Shown here in pieces: positions 24,592 through 35,509 of a stretch of DNA of 45,152 bases. The stretch spans positions 1 through 45,152 of the forward strand of contig JAAYWB010000068.1 of assembly GCA_012516855.1 (NCBI GenBank), read 5' to 3'. The notes under the pieces are model-generated. The model had not been told where the DNA came from. It did no database searches and saw nothing but the letters and a program-made list of their open reading frames with translations. Origin of the DNA: Candidatus Cloacimonadota bacterium (GTDB lineage: Bacteria > Cloacimonadota > Cloacimonadia > Cloacimonadales > Cloacimonadaceae). The translations under genes were made by a program, and so were the position numbers. Every line of letters begins with the position of its first letter. Within the stretch, counting starts at the first letter, position 1.

Positions 24592-25412
24592 ATGTCCTTG
24601 ATCAGTTTGCCCAGTTTGTGCCCTAATTGCACCACAGCCGGGTCGGAATCGGATTTCCAGCCTTTCACAACGCGTTGGGAAATGCTCACGAACTCCTGGG
24701 CCTTGTCGCGCATGTTCTTCTGGGAAAAGATACTGGTGAGTTTTTTGAGGGTGGCCCAGATGGTGCGGGCACGCGTTTCATCGCCTTCCAGCAGCCAGCG
24801 GCGAATGCTGGCATAGGTTTGCAGCGGGCGTTGGCGGCCCACCTGCACCAGGATGTGGCTTATCTTTTTCTGCACTTCCTCATCCTCGTCATCCAGCAGA
24901 CGGCTGATGAAGGTAAGCACATACTGGGGGCTGCGGGAAGCGATGTTTTCCATGCCGTGGAGCGACATCTCGCGCTTTTTGGGATTTTCGGATGTGGACC
25001 AGCGGGGCATGTATTCCTGCATCACCTCGGGAGCCTTTTTCCACATCTCGAAACAGATGGTCTCGCTTTCCCAGGGCACGGTTTCGCAGGTTTTGTCCAG
25101 GGTTTGGGCGATGATGGCGGGCTCGGACTGGTGGCGGTAGTAAAAATAGAAGAGGGCGGTGGCGCGGATGCCGTAGAGATTATGCTCCAGCATATCGCCG
25201 CAGATGCGTTCCAGCTTGCCCTTGCCTTCATAAACGGCCAGGCGTTTGCCCAATTCTTCACGCACGAAGTAGTTTTGGGTGTTGGCCATATCAAATATCT
25301 GACGTTCCGCTATGCCGTTGTTGCCCTTGTCCAGATTCTTGAAAATCTTGTCCACATGAGCGTCCATGATTTTATAGTCGTCCAGATTCAGACGTCCCAT
25401 CTTTTTGATCAT
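24588..25412 (-). CDS. HEAT-repeat protein, possibly AlkD-superfamily
   Basis: About 274 residues, almost all helical, with repeat-like units (AERQIFDMANTQNYFVREELGKRLAVYEG; REMSLHGMENIASRSPQYVLTFISRLLDDEDEEVQKKISHILVQVG). It looks like an ALR/HEAT protein distantly related to DNA alkylation repair proteins, but the conserved aromatic and acidic residues are not clear, so glycosylase activity is doubtful. ATG 25412 is chosen because GGAG lies nine bases upstream; a TTG 15 bases further up is the alternative. It overlaps trmJ by four bases and is its operon partner. A similar HEAT protein sits on the other side of trmJ. Confidence 0.7.
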   Translation of the reverse strand: MIKKMGRLNLDDYKIMDAHVDKIFKNLDKGNNGIAERQIFDMANTQNYFVREELGKRLAVYEGKGKLERICGDMLEHNLYGIRATALFYFYYRHQSEPAIIAQTLDKTCETVPWESETICFEMWKKAPEVMQEYMPRWSTSENPKKREMSLHGMENIASRSPQYVLTFISRLLDDEDEEVQKKISHILVQVGRQRPLQTYASIRRWLLEGDETRARTIWATLKKLTSIFSQKNMRDKAQEFVSISQRVVKGWKSDSDPAVVQLGHKLGKLIKDI

Positions 25413-25568
25413 AATGGTATGCTCCAAAATCCCGGTGGGGGATGGTATGTTTCTCTGAGGTGCAAAAAATGTTACAATATGCCTTGATTCCGTTTGAGGA
25501 ACTTGGGAGTTTTGCCGTTTGGATTTGATTTATGGATTCAAGTTTTAGCGGTGTTCCATTCTGTCAAG

Positions 25569-26513
25569 CTATTTGTCAGCGGGAGGGTCGAAAATATCCT
25601 TAACCCGAACGCCGCGGCTGGTGACGAAGTGCAGCTTGGCAACTTCGGCAAGGCGGTCCCAACCGTATTTGTCGGCAAAAGCCTTGGCGGGCGGAAGCAC
25701 GTTTTTGCCGCTTCCGAGAGGAAAACTCATCTTGTAATGCCGGTCCATGGCCTGGCGGCTCTGCAAAAACTGGTAGCGGGCTATAATGGAAGCGGCAGCC
25801 ACGGCGGGATCGGCCTCGGCTTTGGGACGCTCTTCCACGGGAATGCCGATTTCCTTGTTTTTCAGGTACTTGCTTACCTTTTTATGCAGGCTGAACTGGT
25901 CCACCAGCACACCCTGCACCAGAGGTATCCGTACCAGCAATTCCATGATCGCGGTGCCGTGCTGCCAAGCCAGGAGGTCGTTCAGGTTCTCCCCGCGGCT
26001 CTGCCTGTCGGCCATTATCTCGTTGTAGCGCAGCGGCTTGATGACGATGCAGGCGATCCGTTCCGGGAAGCGCGAGTAGAGGTTGTGAGCGATGTCCCTG
26101 ACCTGGATATCGGTGAGTTTCTTGGAATCCAAAACGCCCAGGGAGCGGATCTCATCAACTTTTTCGGCATCCAGGGCGAAAGCCGCCACCACCAGAGCCC
26201 CGAAATAATCGCCCTTCCCGCATTCATCAGATCCGATCCAGCGTTCCCAAGTATGAAAATCGCCCACCGGCCCGGCTTCGGCAGCATTCAGAAGCTTGGC
26301 CAGGTCAGCTTTCAGGCGGTTGGGCTTGCCCGCCAGGACTTGGCTGATCCCCTTTTTCAGCGACCAGTAGAGATTCAGGGTGGCGGTTTCGGCGTCGCGC
26401 TCCAGCCGCAACTGCAGCCCGTATTGAAGCTCCCTCTGGCTGGAAACGCTGATCCCATGCCGGGCAAGTTCTGGCAAAAGCTGGGCGAGAGCTGATTCTA
26501 TGTGTTTGTCCAT
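25569..26513 (-). CDS. rnhC: Ribonuclease HIII
   Basis: 314 residues. RNase HIII removes RNA from RNA-DNA hybrids. The N-terminal ~80 residues form the TBP-like domain that separates HIII from HII. The catalytic domain shows WIGSDECGKGDYFGALVVAA (first Asp and Glu), GVLDSKKLTD, VLVDQF (third acid) and ADPAVAAASIIARYQFL (fourth). It is divergent from groEL. Confidence 0.93.
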   Translation of the reverse strand: MDKHIESALAQLLPELARHGISVSSQRELQYGLQLRLERDAETATLNLYWSLKKGISQVLAGKPNRLKADLAKLLNAAEAGPVGDFHTWERWIGSDECGKGDYFGALVVAAFALDAEKVDEIRSLGVLDSKKLTDIQVRDIAHNLYSRFPERIACIVIKPLRYNEIMADRQSRGENLNDLLAWQHGTAIMELLVRIPLVQGVLVDQFSLHKKVSKYLKNKEIGIPVEERPKAEADPAVAAASIIARYQFLQSRQAMDRHYKMSFPLGSGKNVLPPAKAFADKYGWDRLAEVAKLHFVTSRGVRVKDIFDPPADK

Positions 26514-26588
26514 CTGTGTTCCGTATCGTCTTTTACGGCCAGCTTTCCCGGTGGCGGCTATCTGTCAAACGGAAAATAAAATTTGTGC

Positions 26589-26617
26589 TTGACAGAATTC
26601 AGCTTATCTTAGTTTTA
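26589..26617 (+). promoter_or_regulatory. Probable groEL promoter
   Basis: TTGACA (26589-26594) is a perfect -35; the -10 at 17 bases (GTTTTA, 26612-26617) is poor. The CIRCE element overlaps the -10 and start region, as expected for a repressed promoter. Confidence 0.5.
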
Positions 26618-26641
26618 GCACTCAGTTACTGAGACTGCTAA
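26615..26641 (+). promoter_or_regulatory. CIRCE operator (HrcA site) before groEL
   Basis: TTAGCACTC-N9-GACTGCTAA. The consensus is TTAGCACTC-N9-GAGTGCTAA, so there is one mismatch in the right arm. It lies 40 bases before the groEL ATG and points to repression by HrcA, released under heat stress. No hrcA gene is in the window. Confidence 0.9.
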
Positions 26642-26660
26642 ATTAATATCCACAGATTAA

Positions 26661-28313
<1,653 letters not shown>

Positions 28314-28338
28314 ACAACTCCAATACCATCCATATAAG

Positions 28339-28368
28339 GCCTCTCCCGAAAATGGGGGAGGCTTTTTT
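28339..28368 (+). terminator. Terminator after groEL
   Basis: GCCTCTCCC (28339-28347) and GGGGGAGGC (28354-28362) pair around a six-base loop and are followed by six T. Confidence 0.88.
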
Positions 28369-28479
28369 CATGTGTTAAAAGGCAGGCTGGTTGAAAAGGC
28401 GGTTCTCTATCAAATCAAGTTGGTTCTGTCGCCCTCCGGGCTGATTCCTGGATGCGGTCTATGGGAACCGCTTCTGCCC

Positions 28480-28600
28480 CACCTTAACGCCCTTCCCTTC
28501 AGCTCCCATCCGCCTCTCGCATAATGGCCGCATCCGGTGCGGGGATTATACGGGAGGCTATCCAATGGCGGATGATAAAGGCTTCAGGACGGACCGGTTG
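28480..28600. repeat. Dispersed hairpin repeat, copy B
   Basis: The core 28503-28558 has CCTCTCGCATAAT (28513-28525) pairing with ATTATACGGGAGG (28545-28557), 11 of 13 positions. The left flank, CCTTAACGCCC, matches the other copies. GGTTCTCTATCAAA at about 28399 resembles the terminal motif seen at 16901. It fills most of the gap between groEL and the convergent gene at 28762. Confidence 0.65.
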
Positions 28601-28727
28601 CCTGCTGGGTTTTTTCCAATGGCTGGCAGGCAGGGCGGAGATAGTGGATTGCGCCCCAACACTGCAACTGTTTCCTCTTCAGACGGCCTTAATCAGCTCC
28701 GCCAGTACCTTGACTTTGGAGGTTTCT

Positions 28728-28758
28728 AACACCATATCCTCTTGTAAGGAATGGTGTT
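28728..28758 (-). terminator. Hairpin at the 3' end of the LVIVD-type gene
   Basis: AACACCAT (28728-28735) pairs with ATGGTGTT (28751-28758), with further TCCT/AAGGA pairing inside. It lies right after the stop of the minus-strand gene; there is no strong T-run, so it may be a weak terminator or an RNA-stabilising loop. Confidence 0.45.
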
Positions 28759-28761
28759 ACT

Positions 28762-31041
28762 TCAGTACTTGCTGATTTTCTTGAAGGCTGTTTCCCGCCC
28801 CGAGGCATACAGCCTGAGCAGATAGATTCCAGCGTGAACCTGGGTTCCTGAATGGTCCTTCCCGTCCCAGGTCAAGCTGTGTTTGCCGGGTCCGTAAGAT
28901 GCGCTGGATAAATCGCGTAGCTTCTGTCCCCGGAGGTTGTAAACAGCCAGCTCGGCCCGGGCAGGGGATTTGAGTTCGAAACTGATCTCCACGCTGCCGG
29001 AAAAGGGATTGGGACTGGCGGAAAGCTGGATTTCCGGAGGTTTGGGCAGTTCTTCCCCGTTGGCACCGGTGGTGAGGGTGTAGGCATAGATGGCGATGTT
29101 GTCCTGCCCGAAGAGATAAAGATACTCATCGTCCCAGGCGATATTGACGGAATATGAGTATTGAGGCAGGAACAGGTCCTCTGTCTGAAATCCCGTTAGC
29201 GGAACTGTCGTGTCGTAGAAACTTACTCCGTGAGGCCGGCCCACGCAGACGTAATCGTGGAAGGCAAATGCCCTGATGTCGCTTGCCACTTCAAAGGTTG
29301 ATAATTCGTTGTGGAATATGCAGGTTGGGCCAGGATAGTCACGGATATACAAGTAGTTTCCCGCGTCCAGCATTGCCCATAACCCAGGGATGAATCCCTC
29401 CCTCACCACAGGCGCTTGGGGTGTGTTTTGCTCAAAACCGTTAGTGGCATAGAGGTCATACCGGTCTGGCGAAGAGGGGGAAACGCTGGCCTGATAGAGA
29501 ATCCCGCGATTAAAAACCGGATCACGGAGAACCACGGGATTGGGATGGCTGAACAGCAGGCTGGCCTGGCCGCCGGAAATCTGGTATTTGCTAACGGACA
29601 GGCCATCAGCGGCCAGGCAGTAGAAAAGCTCCGGCTCGCGGGGGTTGAAGAATATCCTGCTTTGTAGGCTGTAGGGCTGTGACCACACCAGTTGCGGGTT
29701 TTGGAGGTCGCTGATGTCGTATATGGCTTCGGTTGTCAATGTACCGTAGCTGCCCGCAGGGGTCATCCAAGCCAGCAGGTAATTGCCGTTCACCAGCGCG
29801 TAAACCGTCCTGTCGGGAAACACGGAGAAGGCGTATTGTGGAGATTCGGGCTGGGAGATGTCAAAGCAGGCTATGCCGCGGAAACAGACCGGCTGCAGGA
29901 TGTAGTTGCCGTATTTACAGCCGAAGCTACTATACATGGGCAGGTCGTAACATTCACCGGCAAAGACCACGGTGCCGGAGTCTGTCACCTTCAAGCAGAG
30001 GCAGCCATAAAAGGTGCAACTGTGAAAGAGAAAGTCGCCGCAGGCCAGCAATCTCTCCATGGCGGGATATTCCTCCAGGCCGGGCGGGTAGAGGTCGCTG
30101 GAGACCAGCAGTGGCTGGCTAAGGTTCGATATGTCATAGACATACAGCCGGGACATGTCTGTTTCATAGTCTCCGAACACCAGATAGCCATTGCAGATCA
30201 CGCCGTTGGAGTCATATCCGCCCTCGATGAACGACATCTGCTGCCAGTTCAGGATATCCGTGAGCTGGAAGATGTACATCCCCGAGCCGCATTGGCTGCC
30301 AACCACGGAAGGGCCCAGATCGGCAAAGCGGGGAAAGGTGTTCACAGGGTAATGCGGCAAAGTGACGGTTCCCAGAGCGGTTAAACCAGTGGCCGGGTCC
30401 ACGCTGAAGAGATGAAAGGGCGCGGAATTGTAAGGCCGGGTTATTACATATCCGTCCGCGATCGTTTCAAAATGGTAATGCCCCGGATAGCTGTGAGTGA
30501 TGCTGAGAGTTTGTGGATCGATGCAGACCAGTTCCTGCAGGAAACCTCCGCTTTGAGTGGAGGCCAGCAGCACTCCGTTGGCCAGGCGCATACTCCTGTA
30601 ACTCAAGCCGGCGGTTCCAGCGGTTATGCTTCCGGCTGGCTGGGGATGGTGAGGATCGGAAATGTCGATCCGGAACAGCACTTCAGCATCCGAACCCACT
30701 GCGTTGCCAGAGCCAAAGAACACAGACAGGAAGAGATAATCCTGCCAGGCTACCATTTCGTGGGTCATGCCCGGCACGCCGTAATTGGCAATTTCCGTGA
30801 AGGTGTTCGCGGTGCTATCCCAAACACAGACCTGGAACCCGTAACTGTTTGGGATGTAAACATAAGGATACTGGATAACAGGCTGGCGGGCATAGCTCAT
30901 GTCGTGGGTGGCAAAGGCGAAGCGCGAAACCTCCTGTAACTGCAGTTCCTTCTTCTGAGCCTCGCCCCGGCCGACCCACAAAAGCAGCGTCAGCAACAGC
31001 GCCACGCCGAACCAGAGACTGTGCTTTGCTCTGTGTTTCAT
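28762..31041 (-). CDS. Secreted beta-propeller protein with FlgD-like sorting tail
   Basis: About 759 residues from ATG 31041. MKHRAKHSLWFGVALLLTLLLWVGRGEAQ is a signal peptide; the longer frame before it is not protein-like. The body has repeated units of the LVIVD type (LFRIDISDPHHPQPAG; LYVYDISNLSQPLLV; IACFDISQPESPQYAF; AIYDISDLQNPQLVW), which form an extracellular propeller often linked to adhesion. The C-terminus is a FlgD-like Ig domain (SASPNPFSGSVEISFEL..ELAVYNLRGQKLRD..LTWDGKDHSGTQVHAGIYLLRL) as in the C25 protease and the endonuclease here. The upstream lipoprotein gene ends 37 bases before, so the two may be one transcript. The precise ligand is unknown. Confidence 0.82.
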   Translation of the reverse strand: MKHRAKHSLWFGVALLLTLLLWVGRGEAQKKELQLQEVSRFAFATHDMSYARQPVIQYPYVYIPNSYGFQVCVWDSTANTFTEIANYGVPGMTHEMVAWQDYLFLSVFFGSGNAVGSDAEVLFRIDISDPHHPQPAGSITAGTAGLSYRSMRLANGVLLASTQSGGFLQELVCIDPQTLSITHSYPGHYHFETIADGYVITRPYNSAPFHLFSVDPATGLTALGTVTLPHYPVNTFPRFADLGPSVVGSQCGSGMYIFQLTDILNWQQMSFIEGGYDSNGVICNGYLVFGDYETDMSRLYVYDISNLSQPLLVSSDLYPPGLEEYPAMERLLACGDFLFHSCTFYGCLCLKVTDSGTVVFAGECYDLPMYSSFGCKYGNYILQPVCFRGIACFDISQPESPQYAFSVFPDRTVYALVNGNYLLAWMTPAGSYGTLTTEAIYDISDLQNPQLVWSQPYSLQSRIFFNPREPELFYCLAADGLSVSKYQISGGQASLLFSHPNPVVLRDPVFNRGILYQASVSPSSPDRYDLYATNGFEQNTPQAPVVREGFIPGLWAMLDAGNYLYIRDYPGPTCIFHNELSTFEVASDIRAFAFHDYVCVGRPHGVSFYDTTVPLTGFQTEDLFLPQYSYSVNIAWDDEYLYLFGQDNIAIYAYTLTTGANGEELPKPPEIQLSASPNPFSGSVEISFELKSPARAELAVYNLRGQKLRDLSSASYGPGKHSLTWDGKDHSGTQVHAGIYLLRLYASGRETAFKKISKY

Positions 31042-31078
31042 GATGTTCTGTAGTCTGCCTTGTATATTGGCGATCCTT

Positions 31079-32197
31079 CTACTCCTCGACCAGCACATCC
31101 CCGTAGGAGTAGTGGCCATCGTGGAACCAGACGAAAACGCGGTAGAGGCCTGGCTCAAAATTGTGCACATCCAGGTAATGATTGTGGCATCCTGCACCCA
31201 GTATATCCTTTTTGCGCACCGTGTACTGGCTGCCGAGCAGCAGAATGGTCGCGCCGCTTTCGAATTTCACGTCCAGGGGCAGGTAAAAGTAGTTCCGGCA
31301 GGGATTCGGATAGGCAGGAGCGATCCTGTTTACAGCCGGGGGCGTTGTAACTGAGCACGGACCGTAAATGTAAGAGTCTGCTCCGTCAAAGACCCTCTCC
31401 AGCCAGTAATAATAGGTGTGGCCGGGGGACACGTTCACGTCGGTATAGCTGTAATCGTGCTGCTCGCTGGTGTTGGTGGCGGGGATGAGTTCCGGATTGA
31501 TAACCTGGGCGTTGGCAAAATCGTTCGTATCAGAGCGGTGGAGACGGAATCCCAGCATGTTCGTTTCCGAATAAGTTATCCATCTCAGAAGAATATGGCC
31601 CTGCTCATCCAAGATGACGATGAAGGGATCCCAGGGCGGGGGTATGATAATCGGGTTACCGTGGAAAACATAGCTGTAGGTATTGGTTTCCGGGGCGAAG
31701 CTGACCTCCGGCTCCACCAGAAGGAACTCATAATCCGGATGCGACACCAGGAAGCTGTTCTCCAAAGCCGGGTCGTAGGCACCCTGATAGCTGAAGCTGT
31801 GAGGTGTGAAAAACCCGGTGTCTTTGCCGTTATAATAGATGGCGGCGTTCAGCTCCACGGAGCCATTGTATTCACAAAACGCCCGGACCAGGATGTGGTA
31901 TTCGTCCCTGGCCCCGCCTGCCTTGGCGCCCATTTTGGGCAGAGCGCCCCGGCTGGAAGGATCATAGGCAAAGATCTGCCAGTCGTTGGCATCGCCATCT
32001 TCGCCGTAAGCCACCGTGCCCAGGGAAGTTCCGTTGGCATCGGTGTGCTCGTAATCGGCAAAATGGTCCACATAAACGGGAAAATCCTGGCCGTCAATTT
32101 CGATCCAGCCAGAAGGTTCGTCTTCAGGACAGAAAAGGCTGCAGCCCGCGAGCAGAGCCAGCAGGGCAAGGATCAACAGAAAGGCGATTTTCTTCAT
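31079..32197 (-). CDS. Lipoprotein with fibronectin-III-like and sorting-like C-terminal domains
   Basis: 372 residues. MKKIAFLLILALLALLAGC is a lipoprotein signal (lipobox LAGC). The mid-part has a fibronectin-III-like unit (ILLRWITYSETNMLGFRLHRSDTNDFANAQ..YSYTDVNVSPGHTYYYWLE). The end resembles the FlgD-like tails of the region (IAPAYPNPCRNYFYLPLDV..DVHNFEPGLYRVFVWF) but lacks the usual GQ-K and W-G-D motifs. AGGAGG before the ATG is a strong ribosome site. I do not recognise a named family. A surface role next to the propeller protein is likely. Confidence 0.75.
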   Translation of the reverse strand: MKKIAFLLILALLALLAGCSLFCPEDEPSGWIEIDGQDFPVYVDHFADYEHTDANGTSLGTVAYGEDGDANDWQIFAYDPSSRGALPKMGAKAGGARDEYHILVRAFCEYNGSVELNAAIYYNGKDTGFFTPHSFSYQGAYDPALENSFLVSHPDYEFLLVEPEVSFAPETNTYSYVFHGNPIIIPPPWDPFIVILDEQGHILLRWITYSETNMLGFRLHRSDTNDFANAQVINPELIPATNTSEQHDYSYTDVNVSPGHTYYYWLERVFDGADSYIYGPCSVTTPPAVNRIAPAYPNPCRNYFYLPLDVKFESGATILLLGSQYTVRKKDILGAGCHNHYLDVHNFEPGLYRVFVWFHDGHYSYGDVLVEE

Positions 32198-32321
32198 CTT
32201 AACCTCCTAAACAACAGATATCGCCTGCCGGATTTCCTGTCAATAAAAATAATTGCCTCAGTATTGGGTCGATCTTTTTTCAGCCTAGAGGACTCTTTTC
32301 CCCGATTGCATCGGAAATAAA

Positions 32322-32357
32322 AAATGCCGCCCCGGATCAAATTCCGGGGCGGCATTT
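32322..32357 (-). terminator. Strong terminator after clpB
   Basis: Fifteen-base perfect arms (32322-32336 and 32343-32357) around a six-base loop, with flanking A and T tracts on both sides. It can serve clpB, which ends at 32375 on the minus strand. Confidence 0.85.
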
Positions 32358-32374
32358 CTTTGCTGATTATACGC

Positions 32375-34933
32375 TTAGCTTATGCTCACTTCGCCGTTCT
32401 GATAGTCCAGCTTCATGCTGGGCCCGGCTTTACCGCTAAGCACGGCTTTGGCCATGGCATCCTCCAGCTCTTTCTGGATCAGGCGTTTGAGGGGCCGGGC
32501 GCCGAACTGGGGATCGTAGCCGGCGCTGGCAATGTAGTCCACCAAAGCTTCCGTCCAGCTTAGTTCAATGCCTTTTTCGCGCACGCGAGCGGCCAACTGT
32601 TCAAGCTGGATTTTCACTATTTCTCGGATGTCGGCCCGGCTGAGGCGGTGGAAGATGATGATGTCGTCCAGTCGGTTCAGGAATTCCGGTCGGAAATACT
32701 GCTTGAGGATGTCCATCAGTTGGGGTCGGATGGCCTCAAGGTCGCTGGCATCATAGATTTCCTGCGAGCCGATGTTAGAGGTCATGATGATAACGCTGTG
32801 GCGGAAATCCACGGTGCGGCCCTTGCCGTCGGTGAGCCGGCCATCGTCCAGGATTTGCAGCAGGATGTTGAACACATCCGGATGCGCCTTTTCGATCTCG
32901 TCGAAGAGGATAACGCTGTAAGGACGACGCCGCACGCCTTCGGTGAGGTAACCGCCTTCGTCGTAACCCACATAGCCGGGGGGCGCACCGATGAGTCGGG
33001 AAACCGAGTGTTTCTCCATGAATTCACTCATGTCCAGACGCAGCATGGCTTTTTCGGTATCGAAAAGGTAAGCCGCGAGGGTCTTGGCCAGTTCTGTCTT
33101 GCCCACTCCGGTGGGGCCCAGGAAGATGAAGGAGCCGATGGGCCGGTTGGTGTCGCTGAGGCCGCTGCGGGAACGGCGGATGGCGTTGGCCAAAGCGGTT
33201 ATTCCCTCTCTTTGTCCGATCACGCGCCGGGCCAGTATCTCCTCCAGTCCCAGCAATTTGCTCATCTCGCTTTGCACCAGTTTTGAGACTGGGATATTGG
33301 TCCATTTGGAAACCACTTCCGCGATCAGTTCCTCGTCCACCCTTTCTTTGATGAGCGGCTCTGTGTCACCAGCATGATCCTGTGCCTGAATAAGTTCCGC
33401 AAGTTCTTTCTCCTTTTCCTTGATAGAGCCGTAGCGCAGTTTGGAAACGATTTCCAGGTCGCCCTCGCGTTCAGCCTTTTCGGCCTGTCCTTTGAGGGAG
33501 TCAATTTCAGCGCGCAGCTCGCGGGTCCGTTCAAAGCCCTTCTTTTCGTTTTCCCAACGCAATCTCAGAGCGTTCCGTTCCTCGCTTAGTTGAGCTGTCT
33601 CAGCCACAACTTTTTCCAGACGCTGTTTGGAAAGCGAGTCCTCCTCCTTGGCCAGGGACAACCTCTCGATTTCCAACTGGCGCAGCTTGCGCTCGATTTC
33701 GTCAAGTTCGCTGGGCAGGCTGTCTATCTCCATGCGCAGCTTGGCACAGGCCTCGTCGATGAGGTCGATGGCCTTGTCTGGCAAAAAGCGGTCGGAAATG
33801 TAGCGATCGCTCATCACTGCGGCGGAAACCAACGCTGTGTCGGTGATCTGGACACCGTGGTGCACCTCATATTTTTCGCGGATGCCGCGCAGGATGGAGA
33901 TGGTGTCCTCCACGCTGGGTTCCTGCACCAGCACCGGTTGGAAGCGGCGTTCGAGGGCGGGGTCCTTTTCAATGTATTTGCGGTATTCATCGATGGTGGT
34001 GGCGCCGATACAGTGCAACGAACCCCTTGCCAGGGCGGGTTTTAACATGTTCGAAGCATCCACCGCGCCCTCGGCGGCTCCGGCCCCCACCACGGTGTGG
34101 ATTTCGTCGATGAAGAGGATTATCTGGCCATCGGATTTCTCCACTTCGGACAGGACTGCTTTGAAGCGTTCTTCAAATTCGCCGCGGAACTTAGCCCCGG
34201 CCAGCAGCGCGGCCATGTCCAGCTCAAGAAGCTCCTTGTTTTTCAGGTTTTCTGGAACGTCGCGCGCCACAATGCGGCGGGCAAGGCCTTCCACAATGGC
34301 GGTTTTGCCCACACCCGGCTCGCCGATCAGGATGGGGTTATTTTTGCGGCGGCGGGAAAGGATTTGCACGCTGCGGCGAATCTCTTCATCGCGCCCGATC
34401 ACGGGGTCCAGCTTCTCCTGCCTCGCCAGGCGGGTAAGGTTGCGAGCGTACTTTTCCAAGGCCTGGTATTTGGCCTCGGGATTCTGGTCCGTAACCCGCT
34501 GATTACCTCTAAGTTCTTTCAGGGCAAGCAATAACTTGTCCGGGCTCGCCCCCATGGACTTGAGCAGCTTGCCCGCCTCTTTGCCCTTTTCCAGCAGAGC
34601 CAGCAGCAGATGCTCCAGGCTGATGTAATCGTCCTGCAGCTTGTCCGCGTCTTTCTCCGCCTGATGCATCACATCCAGAACTTCCTGGGAGAGATATACT
34701 TGGGAACCGCTCACCCGGGGTAGTTTGGCCAGGGCGTTCTCCAAATCGCCCGTGAGCTTGGAGAGGTTCACCTCCAGCTTTTGCAGGGCAGGCAGAACCA
34801 GCGAATCGCTCTGCCGCAGCAGCGCAGCCAGCAGATGCAGGTCCCGTATCTCCTGATGTCCGTATTCTTCAGCCAGAGCCTGCATCGCCTGCAGCGCTTC
34901 CTGGCTCTTGAGAGTAAATTTCTGTGCGTTCAT
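32375..34933 (-). CDS. clpB: ATP-dependent disaggregase ClpB
   Basis: About 852 residues. ClpB extracts proteins from aggregates with DnaK. The N-domain ([29 protein letters not shown]) is followed by NBD1 with [15 protein letters not shown] and [17 protein letters not shown], the M-domain coiled coil (about 400-520, [40 protein letters not shown]) and NBD2 with [15 protein letters not shown] and [13 protein letters not shown]. The coiled coil separates it from ClpA and ClpC. AAGGAGGT before ATG 34933 fixes the start; an upstream ATG at 34954 has none. A CIRCE-like operator lies 56 bases upstream, so it probably shares HrcA control with groEL. Confidence 0.97.
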   Translation of the reverse strand: MNAQKFTLKSQEALQAMQALAEEYGHQEIRDLHLLAALLRQSDSLVLPALQKLEVNLSKLTGDLENALAKLPRVSGSQVYLSQEVLDVMHQAEKDADKLQDDYISLEHLLLALLEKGKEAGKLLKSMGASPDKLLLALKELRGNQRVTDQNPEAKYQALEKYARNLTRLARQEKLDPVIGRDEEIRRSVQILSRRRKNNPILIGEPGVGKTAIVEGLARRIVARDVPENLKNKELLELDMAALLAGAKFRGEFEERFKAVLSEVEKSDGQIILFIDEIHTVVGAGAAEGAVDASNMLKPALARGSLHCIGATTIDEYRKYIEKDPALERRFQPVLVQEPSVEDTISILRGIREKYEVHHGVQITDTALVSAAVMSDRYISDRFLPDKAIDLIDEACAKLRMEIDSLPSELDEIERKLRQLEIERLSLAKEEDSLSKQRLEKVVAETAQLSEERNALRLRWENEKKGFERTRELRAEIDSLKGQAEKAEREGDLEIVSKLRYGSIKEKEKELAELIQAQDHAGDTEPLIKERVDEELIAEVVSKWTNIPVSKLVQSEMSKLLGLEEILARRVIGQREGITALANAIRRSRSGLSDTNRPIGSFIFLGPTGVGKTELAKTLAAYLFDTEKAMLRLDMSEFMEKHSVSRLIGAPPGYVGYDEGGYLTEGVRRRPYSVILFDEIEKAHPDVFNILLQILDDGRLTDGKGRTVDFRHSVIIMTSNIGSQEIYDASDLEAIRPQLMDILKQYFRPEFLNRLDDIIIFHRLSRADIREIVKIQLEQLAARVREKGIELSWTEALVDYIASAGYDPQFGARPLKRLIQKELEDAMAKAVLSGKAGPSMKLDYQNGEVSIS

Positions 34934-34988
34934 GGCACCTCCTTTTAAGGACATAATAGCCAGGTCCGAGGCGATGTCAAGATATATT

Positions 34989-35015
34989 TTAGCAGTCTCA
35001 GTAGTAGATTGCTAA
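34989..35015 (-). promoter_or_regulatory. CIRCE-like operator before clpB
   Basis: TTAGCAGTC-N9-GATTGCTAA (either strand), one mismatch per arm from the CIRCE consensus with exact 9-base spacing. It sits between the clpB start and its upstream region, and matches the groEL operator at 26615 in layout. Confidence 0.78.
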
Positions 35016-35205
35016 TTTTATGGAACTAATTGGAGAAGAACGCGATAAAGCATATTGAAATAGTGTTTGCACCGATCAGGAAGGCCGCAGAGCGGCAGAT
35101 TATTGACATTTTTCGTCATGCTAAATCCAGTTCTCTTCCAAACCGGATGGGTAAAGCCCGGAGGATTACAGAAATGCTTACCCACCAAAGCTTCCAGCCA
35201 GCCAC

Positions 35206-35350
35206 ACCCTTAACCCCCGAGGCCATCCCCCTCCCACGCCTCCCGCACTATACTCGCACCGAATGCGGGCATCATGCGGGAGGCGAATTTAAGGCTTGGC
35301 ACAAGGCCTTAACGGCCAAGCTGCATAGCATCATTCCCTTACGGGGTTTC
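35206..35350. repeat. Dispersed hairpin repeat, copy C
   Basis: The best-preserved copy. CCTCCCGCA (35239-35247) pairs exactly with TGCGGGAGG (35275-35283), and CGCAC..ATGCG forms a smaller hairpin inside. The flank AAGGCCTTAACGGCC matches copy D (AAGGCCTTAATGGCC). Further left, CAGTTCTCTTCCAAACCGG (about 35132-35150) resembles the terminal motif of the segment after murA. With the CIRCE site, this explains most of the 575-base gap between clpB and the endonuclease. Confidence 0.7.
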
Positions 35351-35446
35351 CCGACCGTTCACATCCCCATTTTCGTTTGCCGCAACTTGGCTAACCTCCT
35401 TGATTTGAAAGATATTCCCAAGTTATAATGCCGGCACAAACAAAAA

Positions 35447-35464
35447 CCGGGACCATCGTCCCGG
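35447..35464 (-). terminator. Terminator of the endonuclease gene
   Basis: CCGGGAC (35447-35453) and GTCCCGG (35458-35464) form a stem; on the minus strand it is followed by a T-run (A-run at 35442-35446). Confidence 0.75.
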
Positions 35465-35509
35465 CTTCGTTTTTGAAATTCTTATCCGTTTACCTAATCC
35501 ATTTTCCGT

